Shown one piece after another: positions 35,990 through 45,200 of a stretch of DNA of 64,000 nt. The position numbers were made by a program, and so were the translations under genes. The stretch's first letter is position 1. Every line of letters begins with the position of its first letter. The DNA lies in the NCBI GenBank assembly GCA_934663625.1, contig CAKUKP010000001.1:12746-76745 (forward strand), in the 5' to 3' direction. Origin of the DNA: an uncultured Clostridia bacterium (GTDB taxonomy: Bacteria; Bacillota; Clostridia; Christensenellales; Aristaeellaceae). The notes under the pieces are model-generated. The model was given only the letters and a program-made list of their open reading frames with translations, did no database searches and was not told the DNA's origin.

Positions 35990-37270
35990 CTAAAAAAACG
36001 CCTTTTCAAATTCGCTGAGCTCTTCGCCGTTCAGCGGCTTCATGCTGCCCACCGTTTCTGCATCCATGATGGATTTTGCATTGAAATCCGCCACTTCTAC
36101 GCGATCATACGAATCAAACCAGCCCTTGCCCGTAACCAGCAGACAATCATTGCTGAACAGCAGTACCGGCGAATTATCGCCGAGCTGATCCGCCACGCGC
36201 TCCGGTTCCTTCGTCCACATTCCGCACGGAAGCTGCGGCACCTGGCGCAACAGCAGATATCCCTCGGGAACCACCGTGCAATCCATCTTTTTGTTCGCCA
36301 GCGAAAAAGCAATGCTGTCCTGCGCATCCGCCATAATGATATAATTGATCTCCGGATGCCTGCGATAAATGCATCTGTGCAGTTCCACCGTCGCGTCCGG
36401 CAGCTTTCCACGCTCGCGATATCCGCCCGTTACGCGCACGATCTGTTCGCCAGACAGATATTTGCGGTCCACGCCCGCCGGAGAAATTACAAAGCTGTCC
36501 TCGCCAATCCGAATCGAAAATGAACCGCCCAGCGTAAGACAAAGCTTCTGCTGATACAATCTGCGCCCGATCTTTGCAACGTGCGCGCGGGCGTCACACT
36601 CCTCCGGCGTACAATCTTCAAAATCCGCCTCCGGCATCCGGCGCGCAATTTGGAGCGTATCTTCCGGAACGAATTCCGGAAGCGCGCCGCTATAGCCGAT
36701 GCGATGCGCGCTGATTAACATTTCCGCGCAATATTCGATCTGTTCAAAGCGGGTATACGCATCCATTAAGCTGCTGCCGCCGACGACGATACCATGGTTT
36801 TCCAGGATGGCGGCATTGCTGCCCTTGCTGAATTCCACATAAACGCGCATGGATAATTCTTCCGAACCCGCCAGCGCATATTTTGCAACCGAAATCCGGC
36901 CGCAATGCTGCTCGATAAAGGGCAACACCCGAAGATCCGGCGCCTTATGCAGAAAGCTGTAACTCATCAGCGCCATGGAATGCGCGTGCAGCACCGATTT
37001 GATTTCCGGATTGGCGCGCATGGCCGCCAAATGGAATTTGTATTCCGACGTGGGCTGATTGCGTCCAACAAAGCTGCCGTCCGGCATGATGCAAACCATA
37101 TCCTCCGGTTTCAATTCCGCCTTATCAAACCTCGCCGGCGTTACCCATACGCGACCGCTTTCATCGCGATAGGAAATATTTCCGCCGCTCGTGGTCGTCA
37201 TGCCGCGACTGTATATGCGGCTCATCAATGCTGCAAGCTGCTCCGCTGGCGATGTTGTTTTGTAATCCAT
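35990..37270 (-). CDS. Tandem class II aldolase/adducin protein with a degenerate second domain
   Basis: A 426-residue protein, twice the family's usual length. Residues about 5-205 are a complete class II aldolase (RhaD/FucA/AraD) domain: TSGGNISYR, the metal-binding HAH (VLHAHSMAL) and ENHGIVV. Residues about 230-415 repeat the fold (GGSFSIRIGEDSFVISPAG, HRCIYRRHPEINYIIMADAQ), but the HxH becomes ADA, so metal binding is lost. The second half may be structural or bind substrate. The start at 37270 follows GGAAGGAAG. It likely cleaves or epimerises a ketose-1-phosphate or ketose-5-phosphate from the adjacent kinases. Confidence 0.86.
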   Translation of the reverse strand: MDYKTTSPAEQLAALMSRIYSRGMTTTSGGNISYRDESGRVWVTPARFDKAELKPEDMVCIMPDGSFVGRNQPTSEYKFHLAAMRANPEIKSVLHAHSMALMSYSFLHKAPDLRVLPFIEQHCGRISVAKYALAGSEELSMRVYVEFSKGSNAAILENHGIVVGGSSLMDAYTRFEQIEYCAEMLISAHRIGYSGALPEFVPEDTLQIARRMPEADFEDCTPEECDARAHVAKIGRRLYQQKLCLTLGGSFSIRIGEDSFVISPAGVDRKYLSGEQIVRVTGGYRERGKLPDATVELHRCIYRRHPEINYIIMADAQDSIAFSLANKKMDCTVVPEGYLLLRQVPQLPCGMWTKEPERVADQLGDNSPVLLFSNDCLLVTGKGWFDSYDRVEVADFNAKSIMDAETVGSMKPLNGEELSEFEKAFF

Positions 37271-37300
37271 AGCTTTTCTTCCTTCCAATTCTAATATCGG

Positions 37301-38761
37301 TCATGCCCGTCCGCGCATTATACATATTCTGCGATAACGCAGACAAGCTTCTTCCCATCCGGCAGAATTCTCCGTTTCGATTTCCCTCGCCGGAAAAGAT
37401 CTGACCGCAAGCTCCCTTGCTTCTTCAATGTTGCGGATCTCGCCCATGCCCATAAGCTGCATCAGAATATTCCCGACGGCCGATCCATCCGGCGCGCAAA
37501 CGCGTATTCTGCATCCGGTCGCTTCGGCGATCATCCGCAGCAATAACGGATTGCGAACGCCCCCGCCGGTTATATTCAGCCATTGAATATCCCGATCCGT
37601 ATCCGCGCGCATGTCCTCGATCGCACAGCGGTATTTTAATGCCATGCTTTCCAATATACAGCGAATCAGGCTTCCATCCGTTTCCGGAATGGGCTGTCCC
37701 GTATCGGTCAGATACGCCGCAATCCTGCCCCGCATATTGCCGCCGGTGAAAAAGCATGGGTTTTCCATATCAATCAGCGCGCCAAACGGCTTTGCCGCCT
37801 CCGCTTCCCGTATGAGCGCTTCGTGCGATTTTCGCATTTCATGCGCGCATTGATTGTAAATCCAAAATCCTGGAATGTTCCTCAAAAAACGGATTTCGCC
37901 CTGCGGATTCAGTTCGTTCACGCAATTATGCACAAGCACGCGTTCATCGGTGAACATTTGATCGCCCGTAATGCCGAGCAACCCCCACGTTCCCAGAATC
38001 AGAAACGCATCCCGCCTGCCCATCGGCAGCGCAAGCGTTGCCGATGCGGTATCATGTCCGGCGACCGCCATCGCCCGCAGCGGCGGAACGCCCAATTCGC
38101 GGCATACATCTGCGCTCAGCCGCCCCGCATTCGTTCCGGAAGATACGATCGGCGGCAGCAGCGTCGGCGGAATGCCCAACGTTTGCATCACCGCTTCATT
38201 GCATGTGCGCGAAAACGGATCGATAAATCCGCCCGTGCCGGTGATCGTTTCTTCCGCCTGCATTTCTCCCGTCAAAAAATAGCGTATCAAATCCGCACAC
38301 ATCAGTACGTGCCGCACAGCCGCAAAACGTTCCGGCGCGTATAACCGATTGGCGTAGCATTGAAACAGCGCGATATTGTCCTCCAGCGAACAACCCATCC
38401 GTTCAAAAAAAGCTGTTTTCCCGATTTTCGCAAACGCTTCTTCTGCGATGCCGCGATAGCTTTGATCCCGATAATGCCTTGGCAGCGCCAGCAGTTCGCC
38501 GTTTGCATCCAGCATTCCCATGCTTGCGCCCCATGTATCTATGCCAAAGCTTGCAGCCGAACCCGCCGCGCATGCGTATGCAAGGTAATCCTTTGCATCC
38601 TGCACCAGCCGCGGCAAATCCCACACATACGCGCCGCCCAACTGAACCGCTTCATTTTTCATCCGCGCCAGTTCGCGAACGCACAGCCTGCCGCCATCAT
38701 ACAGGCCTTCAAAAGCCCTGGAACCGCTGCCGCCCATGTCAATCGCCACGGTTCTCAACAT
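37301..38761 (-). CDS. FGGY family carbohydrate kinase, rhamnulokinase-like (proximal copy)
   Basis: A 486-residue FGGY kinase resembling RhaB. AIDMGGSGSRAF (residues 6-17), FGIDTWGASMGML (about residues 71-83), GHDTASATLALP and TGGGVRNPLLLRMIAEATG mark the fold. The GIDTWG motif is typical of rhamnulokinases. The start at 38761 follows GGAGG. It lies between the regulator and the aldolase and would make the aldolase substrate. No isomerase gene is nearby, so the imported sugar may already be a ketose, or the isomerase lies elsewhere. Confidence 0.88.
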   Translation of the reverse strand: MLRTVAIDMGGSGSRAFEGLYDGGRLCVRELARMKNEAVQLGGAYVWDLPRLVQDAKDYLAYACAAGSAASFGIDTWGASMGMLDANGELLALPRHYRDQSYRGIAEEAFAKIGKTAFFERMGCSLEDNIALFQCYANRLYAPERFAAVRHVLMCADLIRYFLTGEMQAEETITGTGGFIDPFSRTCNEAVMQTLGIPPTLLPPIVSSGTNAGRLSADVCRELGVPPLRAMAVAGHDTASATLALPMGRRDAFLILGTWGLLGITGDQMFTDERVLVHNCVNELNPQGEIRFLRNIPGFWIYNQCAHEMRKSHEALIREAEAAKPFGALIDMENPCFFTGGNMRGRIAAYLTDTGQPIPETDGSLIRCILESMALKYRCAIEDMRADTDRDIQWLNITGGGVRNPLLLRMIAEATGCRIRVCAPDGSAVGNILMQLMGMGEIRNIEEARELAVRSFPAREIETENSAGWEEACLRYRRICIMRGRA

Positions 38762-38780
38762 CGGCAGCACCTCCGTCAAT

Positions 38781-39554
38781 TCAATCGCAATACAAAACCT
38801 TCAGCTTCGGATTCATTTTGCCCTCCCAATCCTGGGGCAGTTTTCCATCCGTAATCAAATAGGAAATATCATCGACGTCCGCCACCTTATTATAGTAGAC
38901 TTTACCAAACTTGCTCTGATCGCACATGTATACCACCATTTCTGCGGAACGAATCATGGCTCGCTGGCATCGTGCCTCTTCTTCTTTAATGCTTGTTGCA
39001 CCATATGAAATGTCAAATCCGGTTGATGCAAAAAACACTTTTCTTGCACAATAGCTTTCAATGCACTTTTCGACGCTCTCGCCATAGAAATCCATTTCTT
39101 TTAAGCGTACAACGCCGCCCGTGCAGATCAGTGTAATGTTTTCAAAATTCATCAGCTCGCACAGGATCTGCAGGGAATTCGTAATGATCGTTACGCGCTT
39201 ATCCACAAGCTGTTTGGCGAGATACAGGCAGGTGGTGCTGGCGTCTAGAAAAACCGTATCATCCTCATCGATCAGCTTCGCCGCCAGTTTTCCGATCTTG
39301 CTCTTGGCCAGATAATTTGTATCGGCGCGGTTTTTAAAATACACCTGTCCGCCGATTTCCTGCGCCAATATGGCACCGCCATGATTTCGTACCGCGATGC
39401 CGCGAAGTTCCAATTCATTCAAATCACGGCGAATCGTTTCCTTGGACAGACCGTATTCATCCGCGAGCTGGTTTACCGTAACCGCCTTGAATTGCACCAA
39501 TCGAGCCGCAATCGCATTGATACGATCCTTATTTGTTTCATTCATTCCATCCAT
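38781..39554 (-). CDS. DeoR/GlpR family regulator of the second sugar locus
   Basis: A 257-residue DeoR protein with an N-terminal helix-turn-helix (VNQLADEYGLSKETIRRDLN at about residues 27-46) and a DeoRC domain with DASTTCLYLA (usual D-x-GTT, here Ser for Gly). It is the first gene of the minus-strand locus, so it probably represses its own operon and is released by a sugar phosphate. Its paralogue at 6724-7494 serves the other island. Confidence 0.91.
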   Translation of the reverse strand: MDGMNETNKDRINAIAARLVQFKAVTVNQLADEYGLSKETIRRDLNELELRGIAVRNHGGAILAQEIGGQVYFKNRADTNYLAKSKIGKLAAKLIDEDDTVFLDASTTCLYLAKQLVDKRVTIITNSLQILCELMNFENITLICTGGVVRLKEMDFYGESVEKCIESYCARKVFFASTGFDISYGATSIKEEEARCQRAMIRSAEMVVYMCDQSKFGKVYYNKVADVDDISYLITDGKLPQDWEGKMNPKLKVLYCD

Positions 39555-39740
39555 GATTCGTACCCGTCCCTTTTGTTCGCGCCCGTTTTTCGACCGCTTA
39601 TGCCCGTTTGCTTCCGTTTTCGTTTTTTGTCACGCGCCGAATACATTCTATAAAATCAATATAATGTTTAATATAAAATGCCTTTTATGTATATCTGAAT
39701 AATATCGATCTCGTTATCTGCCATTTCTGACGACGCGTTC

Positions 39741-39768
39741 ATTATAGCATAAGCAAAATCAAAGTCAA
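39741..39768 (-). promoter_or_regulatory. Promoter of the second sugar locus
   Basis: On the minus strand TTGACT (39763-39768), 16 bases, then the extended -10 TGCTATAAT (39741-39746 core). It leaves an AT-rich 5' leader of about 180 bases before the DeoR start; I see no clear riboswitch in it. Confidence 0.65.
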
Positions 39769-39868
39769 CAGATTTGGCGAAAGCGGTAATAAACGGTCAT
39801 GCTCCGGTTCCCAATATGTTGTTTTTCAGGCTTTCCATATCCTTTGCGCCGCTGCGAAGCATATGAAA

Positions 39869-39906
39869 AGCGCCGCGAAAAACATACTTTCGTTTTTCGC
39901 GGCGCT
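39869..39906 (-). terminator. Terminator downstream of queT
   Basis: AGCGCCGCGAAAAAC (39869-39883) and its perfect complement (39892-39906) form a 15-bp stem with an 8-base loop. It lies 30 bases after the queT stop and upstream of the second sugar locus promoter. The T-run within the stem arm assists termination. Confidence 0.7.
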
Positions 39907-39935
39907 CAGCCCTTTGATTATGCGATTCGATGGAT

Positions 39936-40421
39936 TTATTCAAAAACCTGCGTAGGCAGGCGCTTCAGAAGATGCAGCATGGGCACGCCCAGCACATAGC
40001 ACACGGCGATTTCGCCGAGGGCGACGGTGGCGATCGTGCTGAGCAGCACGCCGATACCGGTGCCGGAAACATAGGCAAAATAAACCACGGGGCCGACCAT
40101 GATTCCGTTTACGATCGCGGGCATGGCGGCGGCGACCCACGTTTTCTCGCGCAGGCGGCGCACCAGAATCGCGGCGATCAGCGTGGCCAGCGATCCGATT
40201 ACGATATCATACCATACGCCGCCGCAGATCAGATTGGCGATCAGGCAGCCGATAAACAGACCGGGCACGGCGAAATCCGCCGCTACGGGCAGCAGCATCA
40301 GCGCTTCGGATACGCGGAACTGAATCGCGCCGAAGCTGAACGTTTGGAATACGAAGGTCAACAGGACGTACATCGCCGCCACCGCGGCGGCGCGCGCAAT
40401 GCGCGCAGGGGTAAATTTCAT
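39936..40421 (-). CDS. queT: QueT family transporter (queuosine precursor, ECF S-component)
   Basis: A 161-residue membrane protein with about five to six helices. FSFGAIQFRVSEALMLLPV is the QueT-family signature after the first helix. QueT is an S-component that captures a queuosine precursor and works with a shared ECF module encoded elsewhere. The start at 40421 follows AAAGGA; a longer frame to 40490 runs through the terminator hairpin. The 5' attenuator (40445-40556) supports preQ1-type regulation. Confidence 0.88.
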   Translation of the reverse strand: MKFTPARIARAAAVAAMYVLLTFVFQTFSFGAIQFRVSEALMLLPVAADFAVPGLFIGCLIANLICGGVWYDIVIGSLATLIAAILVRRLREKTWVAAAMPAIVNGIMVGPVVYFAYVSGTGIGVLLSTIATVALGEIAVCYVLGVPMLHLLKRLPTQVFE

Positions 40422-40444
40422 GTGTGTTCCTTTCCGGTGTGCGC

Positions 40445-40556
40445 AAAAAAGCGATATGGACATACATAGCCCATATCGCCAAAAGCGCAAACAAACCTGG
40501 TTTTATTTTTTCCGAATCTTGCGATTCATCAGACAGGAGGGCTTCGAACTGTCTGC
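40445..40556 (-). ncRNA. queT 5' attenuator, possible preQ1 riboswitch
   Basis: From the promoter at 40561-40589 the leader RNA first forms CAGACAG/CTGTCTG (40549-40555 with 40530-40536) around a 12-base loop beginning UUC. A second hairpin closes on a GCAA tetraloop (40514-40527), followed by an A-rich tail. It ends in a strong intrinsic terminator (GCGATATGG arms at 40451-40459 and 40471-40479, then six U). A 12-base loop and A-rich tail resemble preQ1-I aptamers, but the extra hairpin is unusual and the class is uncertain. Confidence 0.6.
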
Positions 40557-40560
40557 GCCC

Positions 40561-40589
40561 ATTATAGCGCCGCGAATATTAGGATTCAA
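40561..40589 (-). promoter_or_regulatory. Promoter of queT
   Basis: On the minus strand TTGAAT (40584-40589), 17 bases, TATAAT (40561-40566). Transcription would start at about 40554-40557, at the base of the first attenuator stem. Confidence 0.6.
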
Positions 40590-40617
40590 GCAACTACGCG
40601 CAAATTCAATATTTTTC

Positions 40618-40626
40618 TGTTATACT
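40618..40626 (+). promoter_or_regulatory. Extended -10 promoter of the amidohydrolase gene
   Basis: TGTTATACT (TGn then TATACT) lies 21 bases before the ATG at 40647, with AGGAGG between. The -35 region is poor, as expected for an extended -10 promoter. Confidence 0.45.
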
Positions 40627-40646
40627 ATCCGCATAGGAGGCACACC

Positions 40647-41441
40647 ATGAAAATTTTTGATGTACACGCGCATATTTATCCTGAAAAGATCGCGCTGAAG
40701 GCGGCAAAGAGCATCGGCGATTTTTATTTCGGTTATCCGATCGCCGGAACGGGCTGTCTGGAAGATTGCGTCGCGCGCATGGATCGCGCCGGAATCGAAA
40801 AATTCGCCGCGCATTCCGTGGCGCTCACGCCGCACAACGTGCTGTCGATCAACCGTTTCATTCTGGAATGCCATAAAAAATATCCCGATCGCATCGTGCC
40901 CTTCGCGGCGATGCACCCCGATGTGCCCGATCCCGAAGCGGCGGTCGATGAAATCGTAGCGGCGGGCTTTCGCGGCATCAAGCTGCACCCCGATATGCAG
41001 GGCTTCGCCGTGGACAGCGATCGCGCTCTGCCGATGATGCGCGCCATCGCGGGCAAGCTGCCGCTGCTGGTGCATTGCGGGGATGTGCGCTATGATTTCG
41101 ATGGGCCGAAGCGGATGCTTTCGCTGCACGAAAAGGTGCCTGAGCTTCAATTGATCTGCGCGCATCTGGGCGGCTGGATGGAATGGGATGACGCCGCGCG
41201 CATCATGCCGGAGCACAACCTGATCGTGGATCTGTCCAGCGCCATCTTCCATTGGGAGCCGAGCGAGGCGGCGGACGTATTGCGCACCTACGGCACGAAG
41301 AACGTGCTGTTCGGTTCGGATTATCCCATGTGGAGTCCGGATATCGAGGTAGAGCGGTTTATGCGCATTCCGCTGACCGATCAGGAACGATCGGACATCC
41401 TGTGGAACAATGCCGATCGGCTGCTGCACCTGGAACTGTGA
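40647..41441 (+). CDS. Amidohydrolase family 2 (TIM-barrel metal-dependent hydrolase)
   Basis: A 264-residue amidohydrolase-2 protein. DVHAHI at residues 5-10 is the HxH metal motif. GIKLHPD near residue 110, VHCGD near residue 132, CAHLGGWM near residue 168 and FGSDYPM near residue 226 supply the other metal ligands and catalytic Asp. Relatives include decarboxylases and lactonases of the ACMSD/LigW/LigI group. AGGAGG precedes the ATG. The gene stands alone; its substrate is unknown. Confidence 0.88.
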   Translation: MKIFDVHAHIYPEKIALKAAKSIGDFYFGYPIAGTGCLEDCVARMDRAGIEKFAAHSVALTPHNVLSINRFILECHKKYPDRIVPFAAMHPDVPDPEAAVDEIVAAGFRGIKLHPDMQGFAVDSDRALPMMRAIAGKLPLLVHCGDVRYDFDGPKRMLSLHEKVPELQLICAHLGGWMEWDDAARIMPEHNLIVDLSSAIFHWEPSEAADVLRTYGTKNVLFGSDYPMWSPDIEVERFMRIPLTDQERSDILWNNADRLLHLEL

Positions 41442-41490
41442 ATAAACCTGCGCGCAGTATTGACTTTATTTTGAAAATGCCGCGCCGGAT

Positions 41491-41519
41491 TTGACGATGC
41501 GCGCCGGATTATGTATAAT
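41491..41519 (+). promoter_or_regulatory. Promoter of the 96-residue membrane protein gene
   Basis: TTGACG (41491-41496), 17 bases, TATAAT (41514-41519). Confidence 0.6.
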
Positions 41520-41561
41520 AGAATTATCAATCATTATCGGCGGGAAAGGGGCGCATGAATC

Positions 41562-41852
41562 ATGGCGCGCGAAGAAAAGAAATACAGAAATCAGAAGATC
41601 TCCGTGCTGAACTGGATGGGAACGCTGCTGCTGTGCGCGATTCCCGGCGTGAACATCATATCGATGATTTTGTTCATCATTCTGAGCAAAACGCAGGCGA
41701 AGCGCAGCTTCGCCATCGCCGTGCTGCTCCTTACGGTGATTCTGGCGGCGCTGGGGTGCGCGGCGTTTCTGGTATTCCCGAACGAGCTTGCCGATCTGGC
41801 GAACCAGATTCGCAGGCAGGCGGGGCTTACTGCGCAGATTACGCTGAACTGA
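41562..41852 (+). CDS. Small two-helix membrane protein, function unknown
   Basis: A 96-residue protein with a basic N-terminus (REEKKYRNQK) and two hydrophobic helices (about residues 17-41 and 51-71). The first contains WMGTLLLCAIPGVNIISMILF, which recalls small conserved integral proteins of clostridia. GGGAAAGGGGC lies upstream of the ATG. An overlapping frame from 41555 is a shadow. It has its own promoter and is separated from addA by the hairpin-rich region. Confidence 0.7.
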   Translation: MAREEKKYRNQKISVLNWMGTLLLCAIPGVNIISMILFIILSKTQAKRSFAIAVLLLTVILAALGCAAFLVFPNELADLANQIRRQAGLTAQITLN

Positions 41853-41867
41853 CGCTTCTAATTCTCC

Positions 41868-42114
41868 AAAATCTCACGATTTTGTCGAGTAGGAAGAATA
41901 CTGCGGATTCCTGAAAACCTGCGGGTTTTCCGGATAGCAGTCGCGTGCTGTTTGCAGCCCGCGACCAGCCGGTGCGAATCCTACGGATTCCAGCACCGCG
42001 CTGCCGAAACTCGGCTACACCGAGTCTTCGGCGCGTTAGCGGAATCCTGACTGTAGGTATTGTTTTTTCATCTCTGATGAAAAAACCAAATTCACCGCGC
42101 ATGTCGCTGAATTT
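41868..42114. repeat. Run of non-identical perfect hairpins in intergenic DNA
   Basis: Six short dyads with small loops follow one another: AAAATC/GATTTT (41868-41883), AAAACC/GGTTTT (41914-41929), GAATCC/GGATTC within GGTGC/GCACC (41971-41997), GCCGAA/TTCGGC enclosing ACTCGG/CCGAGT (42003-42032), a 10-bp TTTTTTCAT-type stem (42062-42086) and AAATTCA/TGAATTT (42088-42114). The stems share no sequence. I see no coding frame I trust. It could be a structured RNA, a decayed mobile palindromic element, or an mRNA barrier ahead of addA. Confidence 0.6.
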
Positions 42115-42153
42115 GATTTTACAGGCTGTTCTGTGATCGCTTTTTGACAATTT

Positions 42154-42184
42154 AAACCGGCTGCGTTTGCACGCCGGTTTTTTT
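42154..42184 (+). terminator. Intrinsic terminator just upstream of addA
   Basis: AAACCGGC (42154-42161) pairs with GCCGGTTT (42173-42180), followed by more T. It ends transcription of the upstream gene and hairpin region 25 bases before the addA start, or attenuates addA. Confidence 0.8.
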
Positions 42185-42208
42185 GAAATGGTTTGAACGA
42201 GGGCTTTT

Positions 42209-45200
42209 ATGATGCAATGGACAGATGAACAGGCGCGCGCGATCGATGCGCGGGGCGAAAACATATTGCTAAGCGCGGCGGCGGGGTCAGGCAAGACCAC
42301 CGTGCTGGTGGCGCGCGTGCTGGGGCTGATCGAACAGGGCGATACCAGCGTGGATCGAATGCTGATCGTAACCTTCACCCGCGCGGCTTCGGCGGATATG
42401 CGCGCGAAGCTATCCGAAAAGCTGACCGCCCGCGCCGCCGAGGGCGATGCGCGCTGCCGCGAACAGACGCTTTTGCTGGATCGCGCGACGATCACCACGC
42501 TGCACGGCTTCTGCGCCGAATTTCTGCGCAGTCATTTCGAAACGGCGCAGGTGGATCCCGCCTTCCGCGTGCTGGACGAAGCGGAGAGCCGCCGCATCTG
42601 GGATGATGCGCTGGATGATGCGATCGAGGAAGCCTACGCCGAGGGCGATGAGGATCTGCTGACGCTGGATTACGGGCGCGGGCCGAAGGGCGTGCGCGAA
42701 ATGGCGGATGGGCTGCTGCACGCGCTGGAGGAACGCCCCGATCCGGATCAATGGCTGGATCGCGCGTGCGCGATGGATGATTCGATGCGCGATCTGTGGC
42801 TGCGGGAATTGATGATCGATGCGCAGAGCCGGATCGATCAGGCGGTTCTTCTGTGGAATCAGGCGCTTTTGCATTCGGGCTGCACCGAAAATTACGCCAT
42901 CGCCATCGAAACCGATTTGAAAAACGTTCTTCCGCTGCGCAAACTTTCGCAATACGATGATCTGCGCCGCGCGCTCGCCGAATTCAAGCCGACCGCCGCG
43001 CGGCGGCGCGCGAAGGGTGCGCCCGAGGTTGCGCAGGAAGTGAAGGACATGCGCGACAGCGCAAAACGCGCGATCGCGGGCGCCGCCATGCTCAATCTGC
43101 CGCTTCCGCAGGCGCTTGCGGATGTAAATGCGCTGCGAACGCAGATTCGCCGCCTCGGCAAAATTGCGCTGCGGGCGCGGGAAATCATCGATGCGCGCAA
43201 GGCGGAAATATCGGGGCTGAGCTATGCCGATCTGGAGCGGTACGCGCTGCGGGCGCTCGCCGATCCGGATACCGCCGCATCGCTGCGCGAAAAATACGAT
43301 TATGTATTCGTGGATGAATATCAGGATACATCCGATGTGCAGGAAGCGCTGATCAATCGCATCGTGCGCGGCAACAACCTTTTCATGGTGGGCGATGTAA
43401 AGCAATCCATCTATCGCTTCCGCCAGGCGGAGCCGCGCCTGTTTCTGGAAAAATACGAATCCTTCGGGCGCGGAATCGGCGGCAGGCTTTTGAACCTTAC
43501 GATGAATTTCCGTTCCGACGCGGTAATTCTGGATTTCGTGAACCGCGTGTTTGAGCGCGCAATGCACGGCGGCGCGAGCGAAATCGTATACGATGCAGCC
43601 GCGCGGCTGAACGCGGGACGCGGCGCATCGGACGGCGGCAGCGTATCGATTCACATTCTGACCGGCAGTGCGGAAAATGACGGCGACGATGCGCAGGATT
43701 ACATCGCCTGCGAACGCGAAGCGCTGTACATCGCATCGCGCATCCGCGCGCGTATGCAGGAGGATGAATCGCTGCGCTATCGCGATTTCGCGGTGCTGAC
43801 GCGCGTAAAATCGGGCGTGCTGGGCAAGATGGCGAACATTCTGATGGAACAGGGCATTCCCGCCTACGCGGACGGCACGGAGGGTTTTTTCGAATCGATG
43901 GAAATATCGCTGGCGCTTTCGCTGCTCAAGCTGACGGCGAACGCCCGCAGCGATGTGGAATTGATCGGCGCGCTTCGATCGCCCGTGGTGGGGCTGACGG
44001 ACGCGGAGCTAGCGCAGATTCGAATCGCACAGCCGGAAGGGCCGTTCGTGGATGCATGCCGGTCTTACGCGCAGGGCGATGATCTGACGGCGGACAGGCT
44101 GCGCGCGTTTTTTGAAAAGCTGAACCGCTGGCGGCTGATGTGCGGCAACATCGATCTGGGCGTGCTGACGCGCACGATTCTGGATGAGAGCGGATTTTAC
44201 GATTGTGCGGGCGCGATGGTGGGCGGCGCGCAGCGGCAGGCGAATCTGAACCGGCTGGTGCAGAATGCGGCGGCGTTCGATCGCAATGTTTCGGGATCGC
44301 TGACGCGGTTTCTGCGCCATACGGAAAAGATACGCGCGCGCGGCGACGGCGATGATGCGCACGTGCTGGGCGAAAATGATGATGTGGTGCGGCTGATGAC
44401 CGCGCACAAGAGCAAGGGACTGGAATTTCCCGTGGTGTTCGGCGCGCTGCTGGGCCGCCACTTCCACGGCGGGCGCGTGCAGGCGTTTTCGGCGCATCGC
44501 GATTTGGGCGTGGGCTGCAGATACTGCGATCCGCAGTTGCAAACCCGCCGAACCACGCTGCCGCAGATCGCCATCACATCGCGCGAGGATCGCGAAACGC
44601 GCGCGGAGGAAAAGCGCATATTGTACGTGCTGCTGACGCGCGCGCAGAAGCATCTGGAATTGATCGGCAGCGTAAAGGATGCGGAAGCGGCGCAATCGCG
44701 CTGGTCGGCGCTTCGAAACGCGCCGGACGCGGCGGACAATTATCTGGATGTGATCATGCCCGCCGTGCTGGACAGTGGTATGCCGGTGGAATATGTAGAT
44801 CGAATTTCCAACGCGCAGGCGGACGTGAAATCCAACGATCCCATGCAGCAGCTGCTGCACGCCGATTGCGCGGATGACGCGCTGCAGCGCGAAATGGAGT
44901 GGAAATACCCGTATGCGGAGGACAAACAGCCCCTGAAGCTGACCGTAACGGGGCTTTTGCGCAGCCTGCAGGGGCCTGCGGAAACGGACGCGCTGATTCA
45001 GCGCCCCGCGTTCATGGCGGAGGCGGGCGCGCGCGGCATGAACGGCGCGGAGCGCGGCACGGCGTACCACCGCGCAATGGAATTGATGGATCTGGAAAGC
45101 CTGCGCGATCTGCCCGAATCGGGCTACGAGCGCGCGATCCGCGCGCGGATCGATGCGATGACAGCCTGCGGCCGAATGGAGGATATACAGCGGGAGGCGG

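Noticed and set aside
39555..39734. Riboswitch in the 180-base leader of the second sugar locus
   Set aside because: The leader is AT-rich without strong stems or a terminator; a repressor is encoded first, which explains control.
41945..42136. Small plus-strand frame in the hairpin region before addA
   Set aside because: Its codons are simply the arms of the hairpins; there is no ribosome site and no protein-like composition.
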